From NCBI GenBank assembly GCA_964477085.1, contig CAYZDF010000007.1, positions 10,571 to 74,570 of the forward strand: a DNA stretch of 64,000 nt. The letters run 5' to 3'. Position numbers and translations under genes: made by a program. The number at the start of each line of letters is the position of its first letter. Within the stretch, counting starts at the first letter, position 1. Shown here in pieces: positions 52,055 through 59,636 of this stretch. This DNA comes from Dichloromethanomonas sp964477085. GTDB taxonomy: Bacteria > Bacillota > Desulfitobacteriia > Desulfitobacteriales > Syntrophobotulaceae. The notes beneath the pieces were generated by a model, which was not told the origin of the DNA, ran no database searches, and saw only the letters and a program-made list of their open reading frames with translations.

Positions 52055-52735
52055 ATGGAAATTATGGGATTATCTCTTACTCAATTTATAACTGCACTGC
52101 TTTCGATTGTCATGATCGATCTGGTTCTTGCCGGTGATAATGCTATCGTCATTGGACTGGCATGTAGGAACCTTCCTAAAAATTTACAGCTTAAAGCTAT
52201 TGTACTCGGTACTGCAGGTGCAATTATTATTCGTATTCTCGCTACCCTGGCTGTTGTCTGGCTGCTTCAAATAAAAGGGTTAATGTTCGGTGGAGGAATC
52301 CTTCTTATCTGGATTGCTTACAAACTACTGACCAAGGAAGATGATAATGACGATGTAAAATGTCACGATTCATTAATGTCAGCCATTATGACGATTATAA
52401 TCGCCGATGCTGTGATGGGGCTTGATAATGTTCTTGCTATCGCTGGAGCTTCGCATGGTAGTTATATTATGGTTGTTCTGGGTCTCTTAATCAGTATTCC
52501 CATCATGGTCTTTGGTAGTACAATTATAATTAAGCTCATCGAAAAATTCCCAATCATTATTGATGCCGGAGCTGCGGTAATCGCTTACACAGCAGGGAAA
52601 ATGATTACACATGAGCCATTCCTTCTTCACTATTTTGAACAACCTATTTTAAGATATCCCGTCATGATCATTATAGTAGCTGGTGTTCTTATTGCTGGCA
52701 GACGTAAAAAACATAAGGTCGTCCATTCCAGCTAG
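52055..52735 (+). CDS. TerC/YjbE-family membrane protein (putative Mn2+ exporter)
   Basis: The 226-residue protein has seven or so spans and the TerC signatures DLVLAGDNAIVIGLACRNLP and IIADAVMGLDNVLAIAGASHG, with conserved acidic Asp residues within the membrane. Related proteins export manganese and metallate secreted enzymes. Control by the upstream manganese riboswitch supports that role. A three-codon frame, ATGAATAAGTAG, starts six bases after AAGGAG and abuts the start codon at 52055, so translation may be coupled to it. A second in-frame ATG follows three codons later. Confidence 0.9.
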   Translation: MEIMGLSLTQFITALLSIVMIDLVLAGDNAIVIGLACRNLPKNLQLKAIVLGTAGAIIIRILATLAVVWLLQIKGLMFGGGILLIWIAYKLLTKEDDNDDVKCHDSLMSAIMTIIIADAVMGLDNVLAIAGASHGSYIMVVLGLLISIPIMVFGSTIIIKLIEKFPIIIDAGAAVIAYTAGKMITHEPFLLHYFEQPILRYPVMIIIVAGVLIAGRRKKHKVVHSS

Positions 52736-52811
52736 GACAGATTTAGGCCATATCATCTCTAAGCCGATCCTAATTTAATAATACTTAATCATTATCTTAA
52801 TCTGCAAATTG

Positions 52812-52845
52812 AAAGGGACTGTTTCGTCTGGAACAGTCCCTTTCT
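52812..52845. terminator. Intrinsic terminator after terC
   Basis: AAAGGGACTGTTTC and GGAACAGTCCCTTT pair as a 14-bp stem followed by TTATTT on the plus strand. The reverse strand also has a short T-run, so it may stop the small leftward ORF too. Confidence 0.88.
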
Positions 52846-52857
52846 TATTTAGGCCTT

Positions 52858-52938
52858 TTAAGGTCTTGCCCAGGACTTCATACTGCAGCCTTCTTTACAA
52901 TGTGCAACTTCTCTTAGCATCCAGTGTTTGGCGAACAT
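52858..52938 (-). CDS. 26-residue small protein with ideal ribosome binding site
   Basis: A 26-codon frame starts at ATG 52938 and ends at TAA 52858-52860. AGGAGGTG lies five bases before the ATG, a near-perfect Shine-Dalgarno sequence. The peptide starts MFAKHWMLREVAH and continues CKEGCSM, with two cysteines four apart and three tryptophans or aromatic residues. The frame ends 13 bases before the bidirectional terminator at 52812-52845. No family is recognised. The strong initiation signal makes translation likely; the function is unknown. Confidence 0.6.
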   Translation of the reverse strand: MFAKHWMLREVAHCKEGCSMKSWARP

Positions 52939-53127
52939 TCTTACACCTCCTGTTGACATGCTCGTATCCATAAGTGATATTTAAAATGAGTGAGAACAAT
53001 CCATATATATTCGCTTTACTTCATATATATGTATATTTTGAAAGAATCTTCTTGGTTAGAAAAATACTTAGAAAGAGTACTAAGAAAAAAATTAAGAAAA
53101 AAATCTAATAAAATAGTATGGATAATG

Positions 53128-53156
53128 TTGACAATCAGAGGCAGATATACTATTAT
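53128..53156 (+). promoter_or_regulatory. Sigma-A promoter of the DEAD-box helicase gene
   Basis: Perfect TTGACA (53128-53133) and TATTAT (53151-53156), spacing 17. The leader is about 160 bases, which is common for cold-induced helicase genes. The 52939-53127 stretch before it is AT-rich and holds no convincing gene. Confidence 0.68.
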
Positions 53157-53323
53157 TATGATTTGCTGCTTATTCATAAAGATTTTTATTAAATTGTATT
53201 ATAAATATGGGTTATGAAGTTAAAAATAGAATTAACTATTATTTAACACCTTGTCTTTCCTGGCCCAAGATAAAAACCAATACCGCTACATAATCGAATC
53301 AATTAAGAAGGAGATATTATTCT

Positions 53324-54784
53324 ATGTCCAATTTTAATGAACTCGGCTTGAGTAATTACTTGACTCGAGCCATTACTGAAATGGGTTTTGAAGAGACCAC
53401 CCCCATCCAGGAAAAAACTATACCCCTTGCCTTGGAAGGTAAAGATCTGATAGGCCAGGCTCAAACAGGAACAGGTAAAACTGCGGCTTTTGGCATCCCA
53501 ATGATAGAACGGTTAGATTCTGAAAGAGACTTTGTAAAAGGATTGGTCCTTACACCAACACGAGAACTAGCCATTCAAGTGGCTGAAGAATTAAATAGAA
53601 TCGGGCAGTTTAAAGGGATTCGCGCTTTGCCGATCTATGGTGGTCAGGATATAGACCGTCAAATCAGAGCTCTTAAAAACCGTCCCCAAATAGTTGTTGG
53701 AACTCCTGGACGTTTAATGGATCACATGAGAAGGAAAACCCTCCGACTCCAGCAAATCCAGATTGTGATACTTGATGAAGCTGATGAAATGCTAAGCATG
53801 GGTTTTGTCGAAGATATCGAGAACATTTTACTTGAAGTTCCAACCCAAAGACATACTATGCTTTTCTCGGCAACCATGCCCAAATCCATTCAGGATCTTT
53901 CTCAACGTTTCCTTAAAGAGCCTGAATTCATTGGAATTAAAGCCAAAGAAATGACCGTCCCCCTTATAGAGCAGTATTATGTGGAAGTTCAGGAAAAGCA
54001 CAAGTTCGACGTTCTATGCCGAATATTAGATATTCATTCTCCCGATTTAGCGATTGTCTTTGGCAGGACAAAACGTCGTGTTGATGAACTCTATGAGGCT
54101 TTGAGCAAAAGAGGTTACTCTGCAGAAGGTATTCACGGAGATTTAACCCAGGCACGAAGAGATACTGTGATGAGACATTTTAAGGAAGGGATGACCGAGA
54201 TACTTGTTGCCACTGATGTTGCAGCCCGGGGACTAGACATTAGCGGTGTTACTCATGTTTACAATTTTGATATACCTCAGGATCCTGAAAGCTATGTTCA
54301 TCGGATTGGGCGAACCGGAAGAGCAGGAAAAGCCGGCCTTGCAGTTACCTTGGTCACACCTCGGGAAATAGGTCATCTCAGACTAATTGAACAGGTAGCT
54401 AAGCGAAGGATTATTCGTAAACCATTACCTACCGTTACTGATGCATTAGCCGGTCAGCAACGGATCACCATGGATAAAATTCTAAAAACAGTCGAAGACC
54501 CCGATATTATAAAATATCGAGGTATGGCTGAAGAACTCTTAGAATCAAGTGATTCAACTTCCCTCCTCTCCGCTGCTCTCAAACTTTTGACGAAAGAGCC
54601 TAATCTGACTCCGATTAGTCTCACAGAAGAATCACCGCTCCGAATTAGACAGCAGCGCAGGGATAGATTTGATCGAGATAGGTTTGATAGGGATAGGTTT
54701 GATAGAGATAGGTTTGATCAAGGAGGTTTTCACCGCAAACGAGATCCCAAATTCACCCCTAGAATTTCTAAGCGAAAACCCTGA
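53324..54784 (+). CDS. DEAD-box RNA helicase, CshA-like
   Basis: The 486-residue helicase has the Q motif (FEETTPIQEKTIP), motif I AQTGTGKT (about residue 50), Ia PTRELAIQ, II DEAD (about 152), III SAT, IV-VI including TDVAARGLDI and HRIGRTGRAG. The C-terminal tail contains an RDRFD repeat and ends rich in Arg and Lys, which usually gives non-specific RNA binding. CshA-type enzymes help ribosome assembly and RNA decay, especially in the cold. AAGGAG lies ten bases before the ATG. The gene is monocistronic. Confidence 0.92.
   Translation: MSNFNELGLSNYLTRAITEMGFEETTPIQEKTIPLALEGKDLIGQAQTGTGKTAAFGIPMIERLDSERDFVKGLVLTPTRELAIQVAEELNRIGQFKGIRALPIYGGQDIDRQIRALKNRPQIVVGTPGRLMDHMRRKTLRLQQIQIVILDEADEMLSMGFVEDIENILLEVPTQRHTMLFSATMPKSIQDLSQRFLKEPEFIGIKAKEMTVPLIEQYYVEVQEKHKFDVLCRILDIHSPDLAIVFGRTKRRVDELYEALSKRGYSAEGIHGDLTQARRDTVMRHFKEGMTEILVATDVAARGLDISGVTHVYNFDIPQDPESYVHRIGRTGRAGKAGLAVTLVTPREIGHLRLIEQVAKRRIIRKPLPTVTDALAGQQRITMDKILKTVEDPDIIKYRGMAEELLESSDSTSLLSAALKLLTKEPNLTPISLTEESPLRIRQQRRDRFDRDRFDRDRFDRDRFDQGGFHRKRDPKFTPRISKRKP
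54657..54720 (+). repeat. 15-bp tandem repeats encoding RDRFD
   Basis: About four copies of a 15-base unit (GATAGGTTTGATAGG and close variants) lie within the helicase gene and encode repeats of Arg-Asp-Arg-Phe-Asp. Copy number may vary between strains without shifting the frame. Confidence 0.85.
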
Positions 54785-54844
54785 TCATTAGAATTTAATC
54801 ATCATATACCCTGATAAAATTAAATAACTTGAAAAGCTCATATC

Positions 54845-54877
54845 AGAACCCCTTTACCATGAAGTAAAGGGGTTCTA
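54845..54877. terminator. Hairpin between the convergent helicase and SASP genes
   Basis: AGAACCCCTTTAC and GTAAAGGGGTTCT form a perfect 13-bp stem around CATGAA. T-runs are weak on both sides, but the position between two convergent genes fits a bidirectional terminator. Confidence 0.7.
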
Positions 54878-54900
54878 AACAGGAAGTACAGATAATCAGA

Positions 54901-55128
54901 TTACAGTCTCCCCTGACTCTTAAGATGTTCTTCCGCAAAATGAACCATTTCTTTAACCATATTACCACCAATTTTTCCACCCAGACGACCTCCGATCCTT
55001 CCCGCATCACGGGAAGTAAGATGGCCATTATCACCATCCATATTAAATTGTAGACCTAATTCTTTTGCTACTTGAATCTTGGCTTCTTGTAAATATTGTT
55101 GATAATCTTGAGGACTCATTGGATGCAT
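54901..55128 (-). CDS. Alpha/beta-type small acid-soluble spore protein
   Basis: The 75-residue protein has both conserved SASP segments: KIQVAKELGLQF (including the germination-protease site region) and DGDNGHLTSRDAGRIGGRLGG followed by GGNMVKEMVHFAE. It coats and protects spore DNA and is broken down on germination. GGAGTGATTTAA precedes the ATG. It is monocistronic. No clear sigma-G promoter was picked out upstream. Confidence 0.93.
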   Translation of the reverse strand: MHPMSPQDYQQYLQEAKIQVAKELGLQFNMDGDNGHLTSRDAGRIGGRLGGKIGGNMVKEMVHFAEEHLKSQGRL

Positions 55129-55272
55129 TTAAATCACTCCAAATTTAACTTGATTTTGATGTTATTGTTATTAGTTTTACACAGAGTATATATGTCATAC
55201 GATGTAAATTCTTCTTACTGAGTTAAATTTTTAAGCTTAGCAACAGTCGGTAAACAAGGAAAAAACTTTGTA

Positions 55273-55300
55273 TTGTCACCACTTTTTAATTTGTTATAAT
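55273..55300 (+). promoter_or_regulatory. Promoter of the 6S RNA gene
   Basis: TTGTCA (55273-55278) and TATAAT (55295-55300) with a 16-base spacer; transcription would start near 55306. Confidence 0.72.
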
Positions 55301-55305
55301 AACAC

Positions 55306-55542
55306 TTACCTACCTCGTTCGAGTAGATTTCTAAGTTTTGATCCTATTATCATTTCGGGAACTCAGGTAACTTTTGGAGTATAACATGCCTTGAATTTCA
55401 AGGAAATTAGAAACAAATGTTCCCGGTACCCACCTTGCAAAAGCAGGGTCACGAAACTTGGAGTCTAACGGCAAGGCGGGCTTGCTTAATAAATATCAAA
55501 GGACTGTCTATCAAGATTTACGATGATAACAGTCCTTTTTTT
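55306..55542 (+). ncRNA. ssrS: 6S RNA
   Basis: The region has the conserved 6S features in order: GATCCTATTATCATTTCGGG, GAACTCAGGTAAC, GGAGTATAACATGCCTTGAA, then on the other side GTTCCCGGTACCCACCTTGC, AGCAGGGTCACGAAA and GGCAAGGCGGGCTTGC. The two sides pair into the long open-bubble hairpin that mimics an open promoter and binds sigma-A RNA polymerase. It has its own promoter and ends in a T-run terminator (arms GGACTGT and ACAGTCC, 55501-55536). No protein frame of interest lies here. Exact ends are estimated. Confidence 0.88.
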
Positions 55543-55553
55543 GTCGTTACAGT

Positions 55554-56054
55554 TCAATACTCAACTTCCTCGGGATCACTTTCAAAGCGAGAAACTTTCC
55601 ATTCGTCTTGGTCACCAAAGTCAGCGATCTTTTCTATCGGTAATTTGATATATTTTCCATAGGCTGTTGCTGCTACTTCTCCATCGCTCAGCAATATTTC
55701 TCCCGTTCCTTCGAAAATGCGGCTGGTATCTCTGGTAACCCTCCCCACTACCTTGAGCTCCTGGTCGAGAGGAATAGGCTTTTTATACTGGACATTCAGT
55801 TCAACTGTTACTCCCCAGATCCCTTCGTGCTTCATGTTAATAGCTCTGCCAATGGTTTCATCGAGAATTGATGCCGCTACTCCGCCGTGTAATCGGCCCG
55901 GATAGCTTTGATGACCTTCCAATGGCTTAAAAATAGCAAATATCTCATTATTGTCCAGTTCATAAAATCCAGCTTTCAGACTAGCCTTATTATTCAATCC
56001 GCATACAAAACACATCTTACTGTTATTCTGCTTTTTAAGAACACGATGTTTCAT
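55554..56054 (-). CDS. PaaI-type hotdog thioesterase
   Basis: The 166-residue protein has the hotdog core with YPGRLHGGVAASILDETIGRAI (the conserved His-Gly-Gly and Asp/Glu motif) and WGVTVELNVQYKKPIPL. An N-terminal MCFVCGLNN motif is common in this branch. It probably hydrolyses an acyl-CoA in the cytoplasm; the substrate is unknown. AAAGGATGAGCA precedes the ATG. It converges on the 6S RNA gene, with 11 bases between the 6S terminator and its stop codon. Confidence 0.85.
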   Translation of the reverse strand: MKHRVLKKQNNSKMCFVCGLNNKASLKAGFYELDNNEIFAIFKPLEGHQSYPGRLHGGVAASILDETIGRAINMKHEGIWGVTVELNVQYKKPIPLDQELKVVGRVTRDTSRIFEGTGEILLSDGEVAATAYGKYIKLPIEKIADFGDQDEWKVSRFESDPEEVEY

Positions 56055-56180
56055 TGCTCATCCTTTCTTTTACATACAGTGTCATTTACTTCTATTATCT
56101 GTTATTCTTCGGATCAATTGTCCATTAGCTGTTGTCTTTTCCTGGTTCCAAGCCATTCCGAAAACCTTCGCTAGGCTGAC

Positions 56181-56735
56181 TTATGATTCTCTCAACCGTT
56201 CATCAATGAGATATAGTAAATTATCTTGTGTCTTATAAAACAATGGAACCACGAGTATCTTTGGATATCGTTGTCTGATTCTCTTGGCTTCGCTCAGGAC
56301 AAAATCAATCGCATTTCCTATTTCAAACATCGGTGAGAAGTGCATAAAGTGTTCCTCCGCCCACTCTCTGTCCCAGCCTGCATTCTCTACCAGACCGTTA
56401 ATAAAGCAATCCTTCTTGGAAAAAAGATTAACCATTCCGCAGTCATTATGTCCGATCAGGGCAATGGCCTTGACCCCTCCAACGGCAATAGCATAAGACA
56501 CTTTGAACTCACTGTATCTCAAGTTACCTCCGCCACTTCGGATAATATAAGCAAAATTATCGGGTATTCTGAGGTGTTTACGGTTATCCATACACATACC
56601 TATTAAGATTTGGGCTTTATCATAGGCTTCGTAAGCACGATTAAGATTATGATATTGCAGTAGGTCTCCGACTGGAGTCCTTACAAGATCAGGGAAGATA
56701 TCGTCTGTCTTTTCTACTCTTATGAGTCTATCCAT
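56181..56735 (-). CDS. Beta-class carbonic anhydrase-like protein
   Basis: The 184-residue protein has the zinc ligands of beta-carbonic anhydrases: CMDNR (Cys with the Asp-Arg dyad, about residues 48-52), then GHNDCGM with the His and second Cys (about 95-101). SGGGNLRYSE resembles the conserved RNAG-type loop. It would interconvert CO2 and bicarbonate. The C-terminal part after GHNDCGM is unlike plant-type enzymes and closer to the short clostridial forms. GGAGGAAAGAA precedes the ATG. Confidence 0.85.
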   Translation of the reverse strand: MDRLIRVEKTDDIFPDLVRTPVGDLLQYHNLNRAYEAYDKAQILIGMCMDNRKHLRIPDNFAYIIRSGGGNLRYSEFKVSYAIAVGGVKAIALIGHNDCGMVNLFSKKDCFINGLVENAGWDREWAEEHFMHFSPMFEIGNAIDFVLSEAKRIRQRYPKILVVPLFYKTQDNLLYLIDERLRES

Positions 56736-56947
56736 TTCTTTCCTCCATTGATGTTATATTGTAAGCACAAATTGGTTTTGTTCATTATATAATAAATTCG
56801 TTTTAAAACCAATGTACCATATTATACAGAAAGATTGAGTCGTCTCCATTAAAAGGTACATCAAATAGGACGCGATGCAATGATTGCCTATCATAACAGA
56901 AAGCAGAAACTATGAGCGCATTAAAAACATCTTAACAAAAAAATGAC

Positions 56948-56971
56948 AAAAGCCAGGATATCCTGGCTTTT
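56948..56971 (-). terminator. Intrinsic terminator after degV
   Basis: AAAAGCCAGGAT and ATCCTGGCTTTT are a perfect palindromic hairpin three bases after the degV stop codon; T-rich sequence follows on the reverse strand. Confidence 0.85.
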
Positions 56972-56974
56972 GAT

Positions 56975-57817
56975 TTATTCAAACTGAACAGCAGCCCCAA
57001 TTGTTCCAGGTCCTGTATGGACGCCGATCACCGGACCGACTTGAGTAAAGATGGATGCCGGAATCTGAAATGCATTCTCCATCGCTTCTTTTAGAAAATG
57101 CCCTGCTTCAGTGGCTGCTCCGTGGGCAACCCCTAAACGAACAAATTTCCGGCCTCCGGAGAGTTCCCGGAAAGCTTCTAAAATACTTTTTAAAGCTTTC
57201 TCCTGACTTCGTGCTTTAGCATAAGAATGATAAATGCCATCATCTCCGACCCGAATAACCGGTTTTATGTTAAGAAATGATCCCATAATGCTTTGGACTT
57301 TACCAATTCTACCGCCTTTTTGCAAGTATTCCAAAGTATTCAATGTAAAGAGCGTCTCAACATTCATTCTTGCTTTGGTAATCTTTTCTATAATATGAAC
57401 TGAGTCTAAACCATCACGAATGAGCCTGGCCGTTTCCTGGATTATCATCCCCACACCCAGACTGATGGTTTTGGAATCTACGAGATGAATTCTCCCTTTG
57501 ATCTTTTCCTTAGCCAAGCGAGCAGCATTAAAGGTCCCACTCAGGCCTGAAGAGATATGTATGGATATTATTTCTTGGTATTCTTCAAGTAATCTGCTAT
57601 AAAGTTTAAAGAACTCTTCAGGAGAAGGTTGGGAGGTCTTCGGCAACTCTGGGGATTTATCTAACCGTTGATAGAATTCTTCACTCGTGACCTCACCGTC
57701 ATAGAATTCCTCTTCACCAAAAAGCACCTTTAAAGGGATAATATGCGTATGACATTCTTCCTGTAGTTTTTTCGGTAGATCCGCTGTGCTATCAGTAACC
57801 AAAGCAATTCTCTTCAT
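56975..57817 (-). CDS. DegV-family fatty-acid-binding protein
   Basis: The 280-residue protein begins RIALVTDSTADLPKKL and has SSGLSGTFNAARLA and a VDSKTISLGVGMI motif, all typical of DegV proteins. DegV/FakB proteins bind a fatty acid for phosphorylation by the FakA kinase. FakA is not in the window. The ATG at 57817 follows GAGGCAGAGT; an in-frame start six codons earlier lacks a site. It is monocistronic. Confidence 0.88.
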   Translation of the reverse strand: MKRIALVTDSTADLPKKLQEECHTHIIPLKVLFGEEEFYDGEVTSEEFYQRLDKSPELPKTSQPSPEEFFKLYSRLLEEYQEIISIHISSGLSGTFNAARLAKEKIKGRIHLVDSKTISLGVGMIIQETARLIRDGLDSVHIIEKITKARMNVETLFTLNTLEYLQKGGRIGKVQSIMGSFLNIKPVIRVGDDGIYHSYAKARSQEKALKSILEAFRELSGGRKFVRLGVAHGAATEAGHFLKEAMENAFQIPASIFTQVGPVIGVHTGPGTIGAAVQFE

Positions 57818-57883
57818 ACTCTGCCTCACTTTCAAGTCAAAATAATCAAGATATATAATTCAAATTATTATTGCTCCATTAAC

Positions 57884-57909
57884 ATGGTATGGTATCAATA
57901 CTATACCAT
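57884..57909. promoter_or_regulatory. 26-bp near-perfect palindrome between degV and the VanY-like gene
   Basis: ATGGTATGGTATCAATACTATACCAT is quoted here only by its ends, ATGGTAT and ATACCAT. The two halves match except at one symmetric pair and the centre. It lies between two divergent genes, 67 bases before degV, and is a plausible operator for a dimeric repressor. Confidence 0.5.
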
Positions 57910-58092
57910 CTATTTAACATGAGTAAAAGAAAATATCTTCTTTCACTTAATTATTTTAGCCAGAAAAACAAAATGCATAACTCATTTTCTTATCATGAGT
58001 CATATGCTATATCAAAGTATTAAAAAACTGTCAAAACATGAGCTATAAATCTTTGTGAAGAAACTGATAACGAGGAAAAGAAGGGTTATAAT

Positions 58093-59046
58093 ATGCCTAC
58101 ATACATCATAAAGCCTGGAGAATCCTTATATTTGATTGCCCAACAGTTGGATACCTCTGTCCCAGAATTAAGAAAGCTAAACAATTGGATTGGAGATATC
58201 GTGTATCCCAACCAACAGATTATCATTCCTCCTATCTATCTGCCTGAAGGAATATTCGGCCCTGATAGCAGTGGCCCCCCCGTGAGAAAGATCCAACAGG
58301 CCTTGACGGCTATCGGCTACGCTGTGGATGTCGACGGGATTTATGGTTGGCAGACTGAAGAAGTGATCTATCATATTCAAATGAAGTATCCTCCTCTCCC
58401 TCTCGACGGCATTTATGGACCAGAAACGAGAGAAGTGCTCGAAGAGATGCTAAAGAGCGGATTTCATATTATCCAGAATCCCCAAAGCATCTTGGCATTA
58501 GTCAATAAGCATAACGGTTTATCCTATAACTATATACCCAAGGATATGGTTATTCCTGACGTACCTTTTACTATATCGGGTGTATTACCCCAAAAGCAAA
58601 TGAGGGCAGAAGCAGCAAGAGCCTTAGCAGATCTCATCAATTACGCCAAAAAAGATAATATCACCTTGGCTGCCATCTCTGCTTTTCGTTCTTATCAAAG
58701 ACAAGCAGAGATTTTTGCAAAGAATTATCGGCGTTCCCCAAAAATTGCCAATGTATTAAGTGCCAGGGCAGGGGAAAGCGAACACCAAACCGGTCTGGGG
58801 GTGGATCTGACCGGTCCTTCTGTTGATTACCGATTAACCCAGAGATTCGCAGATACTCCAGAAGGCAGATGGCTCGTAAAGAATGGACCACAGTATGGTT
58901 ATATTATCCGCTACCCCGAGGGTAAACAATCCATTACCGGTTATGTCTATGAACCATGGCATATTCGTTATGTAGGTAAGAGCGTGGCAAGAAAAATCAG
59001 TAATCAGGCTCTGACCCTGGAAGAGTATCTTACTCAAAGTTATTAG
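58093..59046 (+). CDS. LysM-PGB-VanY (M15B) D-Ala-D-Ala carboxypeptidase-like protein
   Basis: The 317-residue protein has an N-terminal LysM domain (IKPGESLYLIAQQ to IYPPNQQIIIPP-like end, about residues 4-48), a peptidoglycan-binding domain with two YG.QT/GPET repeats (about 55-130), and a C-terminal M15B peptidase domain: SAFRSYQRQAEIF, ESEHQTGLGVDL (zinc His and Asp) and EPWHIRYVG (catalytic Glu and zinc His). It should trim D-Ala from peptidoglycan stem peptides. No signal peptide is visible; LysM starts at residue 4, which recalls spore-associated LysM proteins. GAAGGG precedes the ATG. Confidence 0.88.
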   Translation: MPTYIIKPGESLYLIAQQLDTSVPELRKLNNWIGDIVYPNQQIIIPPIYLPEGIFGPDSSGPPVRKIQQALTAIGYAVDVDGIYGWQTEEVIYHIQMKYPPLPLDGIYGPETREVLEEMLKSGFHIIQNPQSILALVNKHNGLSYNYIPKDMVIPDVPFTISGVLPQKQMRAEAARALADLINYAKKDNITLAAISAFRSYQRQAEIFAKNYRRSPKIANVLSARAGESEHQTGLGVDLTGPSVDYRLTQRFADTPEGRWLVKNGPQYGYIIRYPEGKQSITGYVYEPWHIRYVGKSVARKISNQALTLEEYLTQSY

Positions 59047-59291
59047 CTACAATGTCAATATTCGTTCCATCCCCACTAGCTTTTTAAACGTATTTACTTA
59101 ACAAGTCTGACACTGTAATAAAACAGTTTATCATAGTTAGTATACGAACACTTCTCTTTTTCTTTGTCTCTTAAACAGGGTTAAGCGTTAACAGGATCAG
59201 ATGTTTGTATCATACCGTAATTGGGGGAAAGGGCAAGACTAGTGGTTTTAGAGTTATCTTAAGGCCCTAGTTTTTTCGCAGGGGTAACCCG

Positions 59292-59540
59292 TTATTGGAG
59301 AGGCTTGGCTTCATCAATTGACCCTCGATAACCCTTCCTAAGCCTACCTTCAGAAATCTGTTTTTTCAATTCTTCCACGGTGATACCCTTTTTCTCAGCG
59401 ATCTCTTTGAGTTTAGCTTCATCTAAAGGTTTACGAGGTCCTTTGCGAAACTTACCTTCAGCCATTTGTTTCTTTAATTCTTCTGCCGTAATCCCCTTTT
59501 TTCTTGGCGATCTCAGATAATAATAATGCTCATAGATTTA
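59292..59540 (-). pseudogene. Frameshifted remnant of a short-repeat protein
   Basis: The reverse strand reads two copies of a helical repeat, the first ITAEELKKQMAEGKFRKG and the second EIAEKKGITVEELKKQISEG, ending at TAA 59292-59294. The stretch before the first copy, EIAKKK, is in another frame because of one extra G after an A6-G run near 59503-59512. No start codon with a ribosome binding site remains. The rest of the 59047-59636 gap (about 590 bases) holds no other gene. The intact parent gene is not in the window. Confidence 0.65.
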
Positions 59541-59636
59541 TGATTTTTTGTTCACATTTCAGATGCTGAATTATTTATCAAGAGCTATTAAAATAGTTGA
59601 CCATTTCTGGATCCAAAACCCAACTTGCAGTTGACA

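Noticed and set aside
52812..52845. Regulatory RNA similar to the riboswitch terminator
   Set aside because: It is a plain terminator hairpin with no aptamer-like sequence upstream.
52990..53217. 75-codon AT-rich plus-strand frame
   Set aside because: It spans the helicase promoter, is made of Lys, Ile and Tyr codons from AT-rich DNA, and lacks an initiation site.
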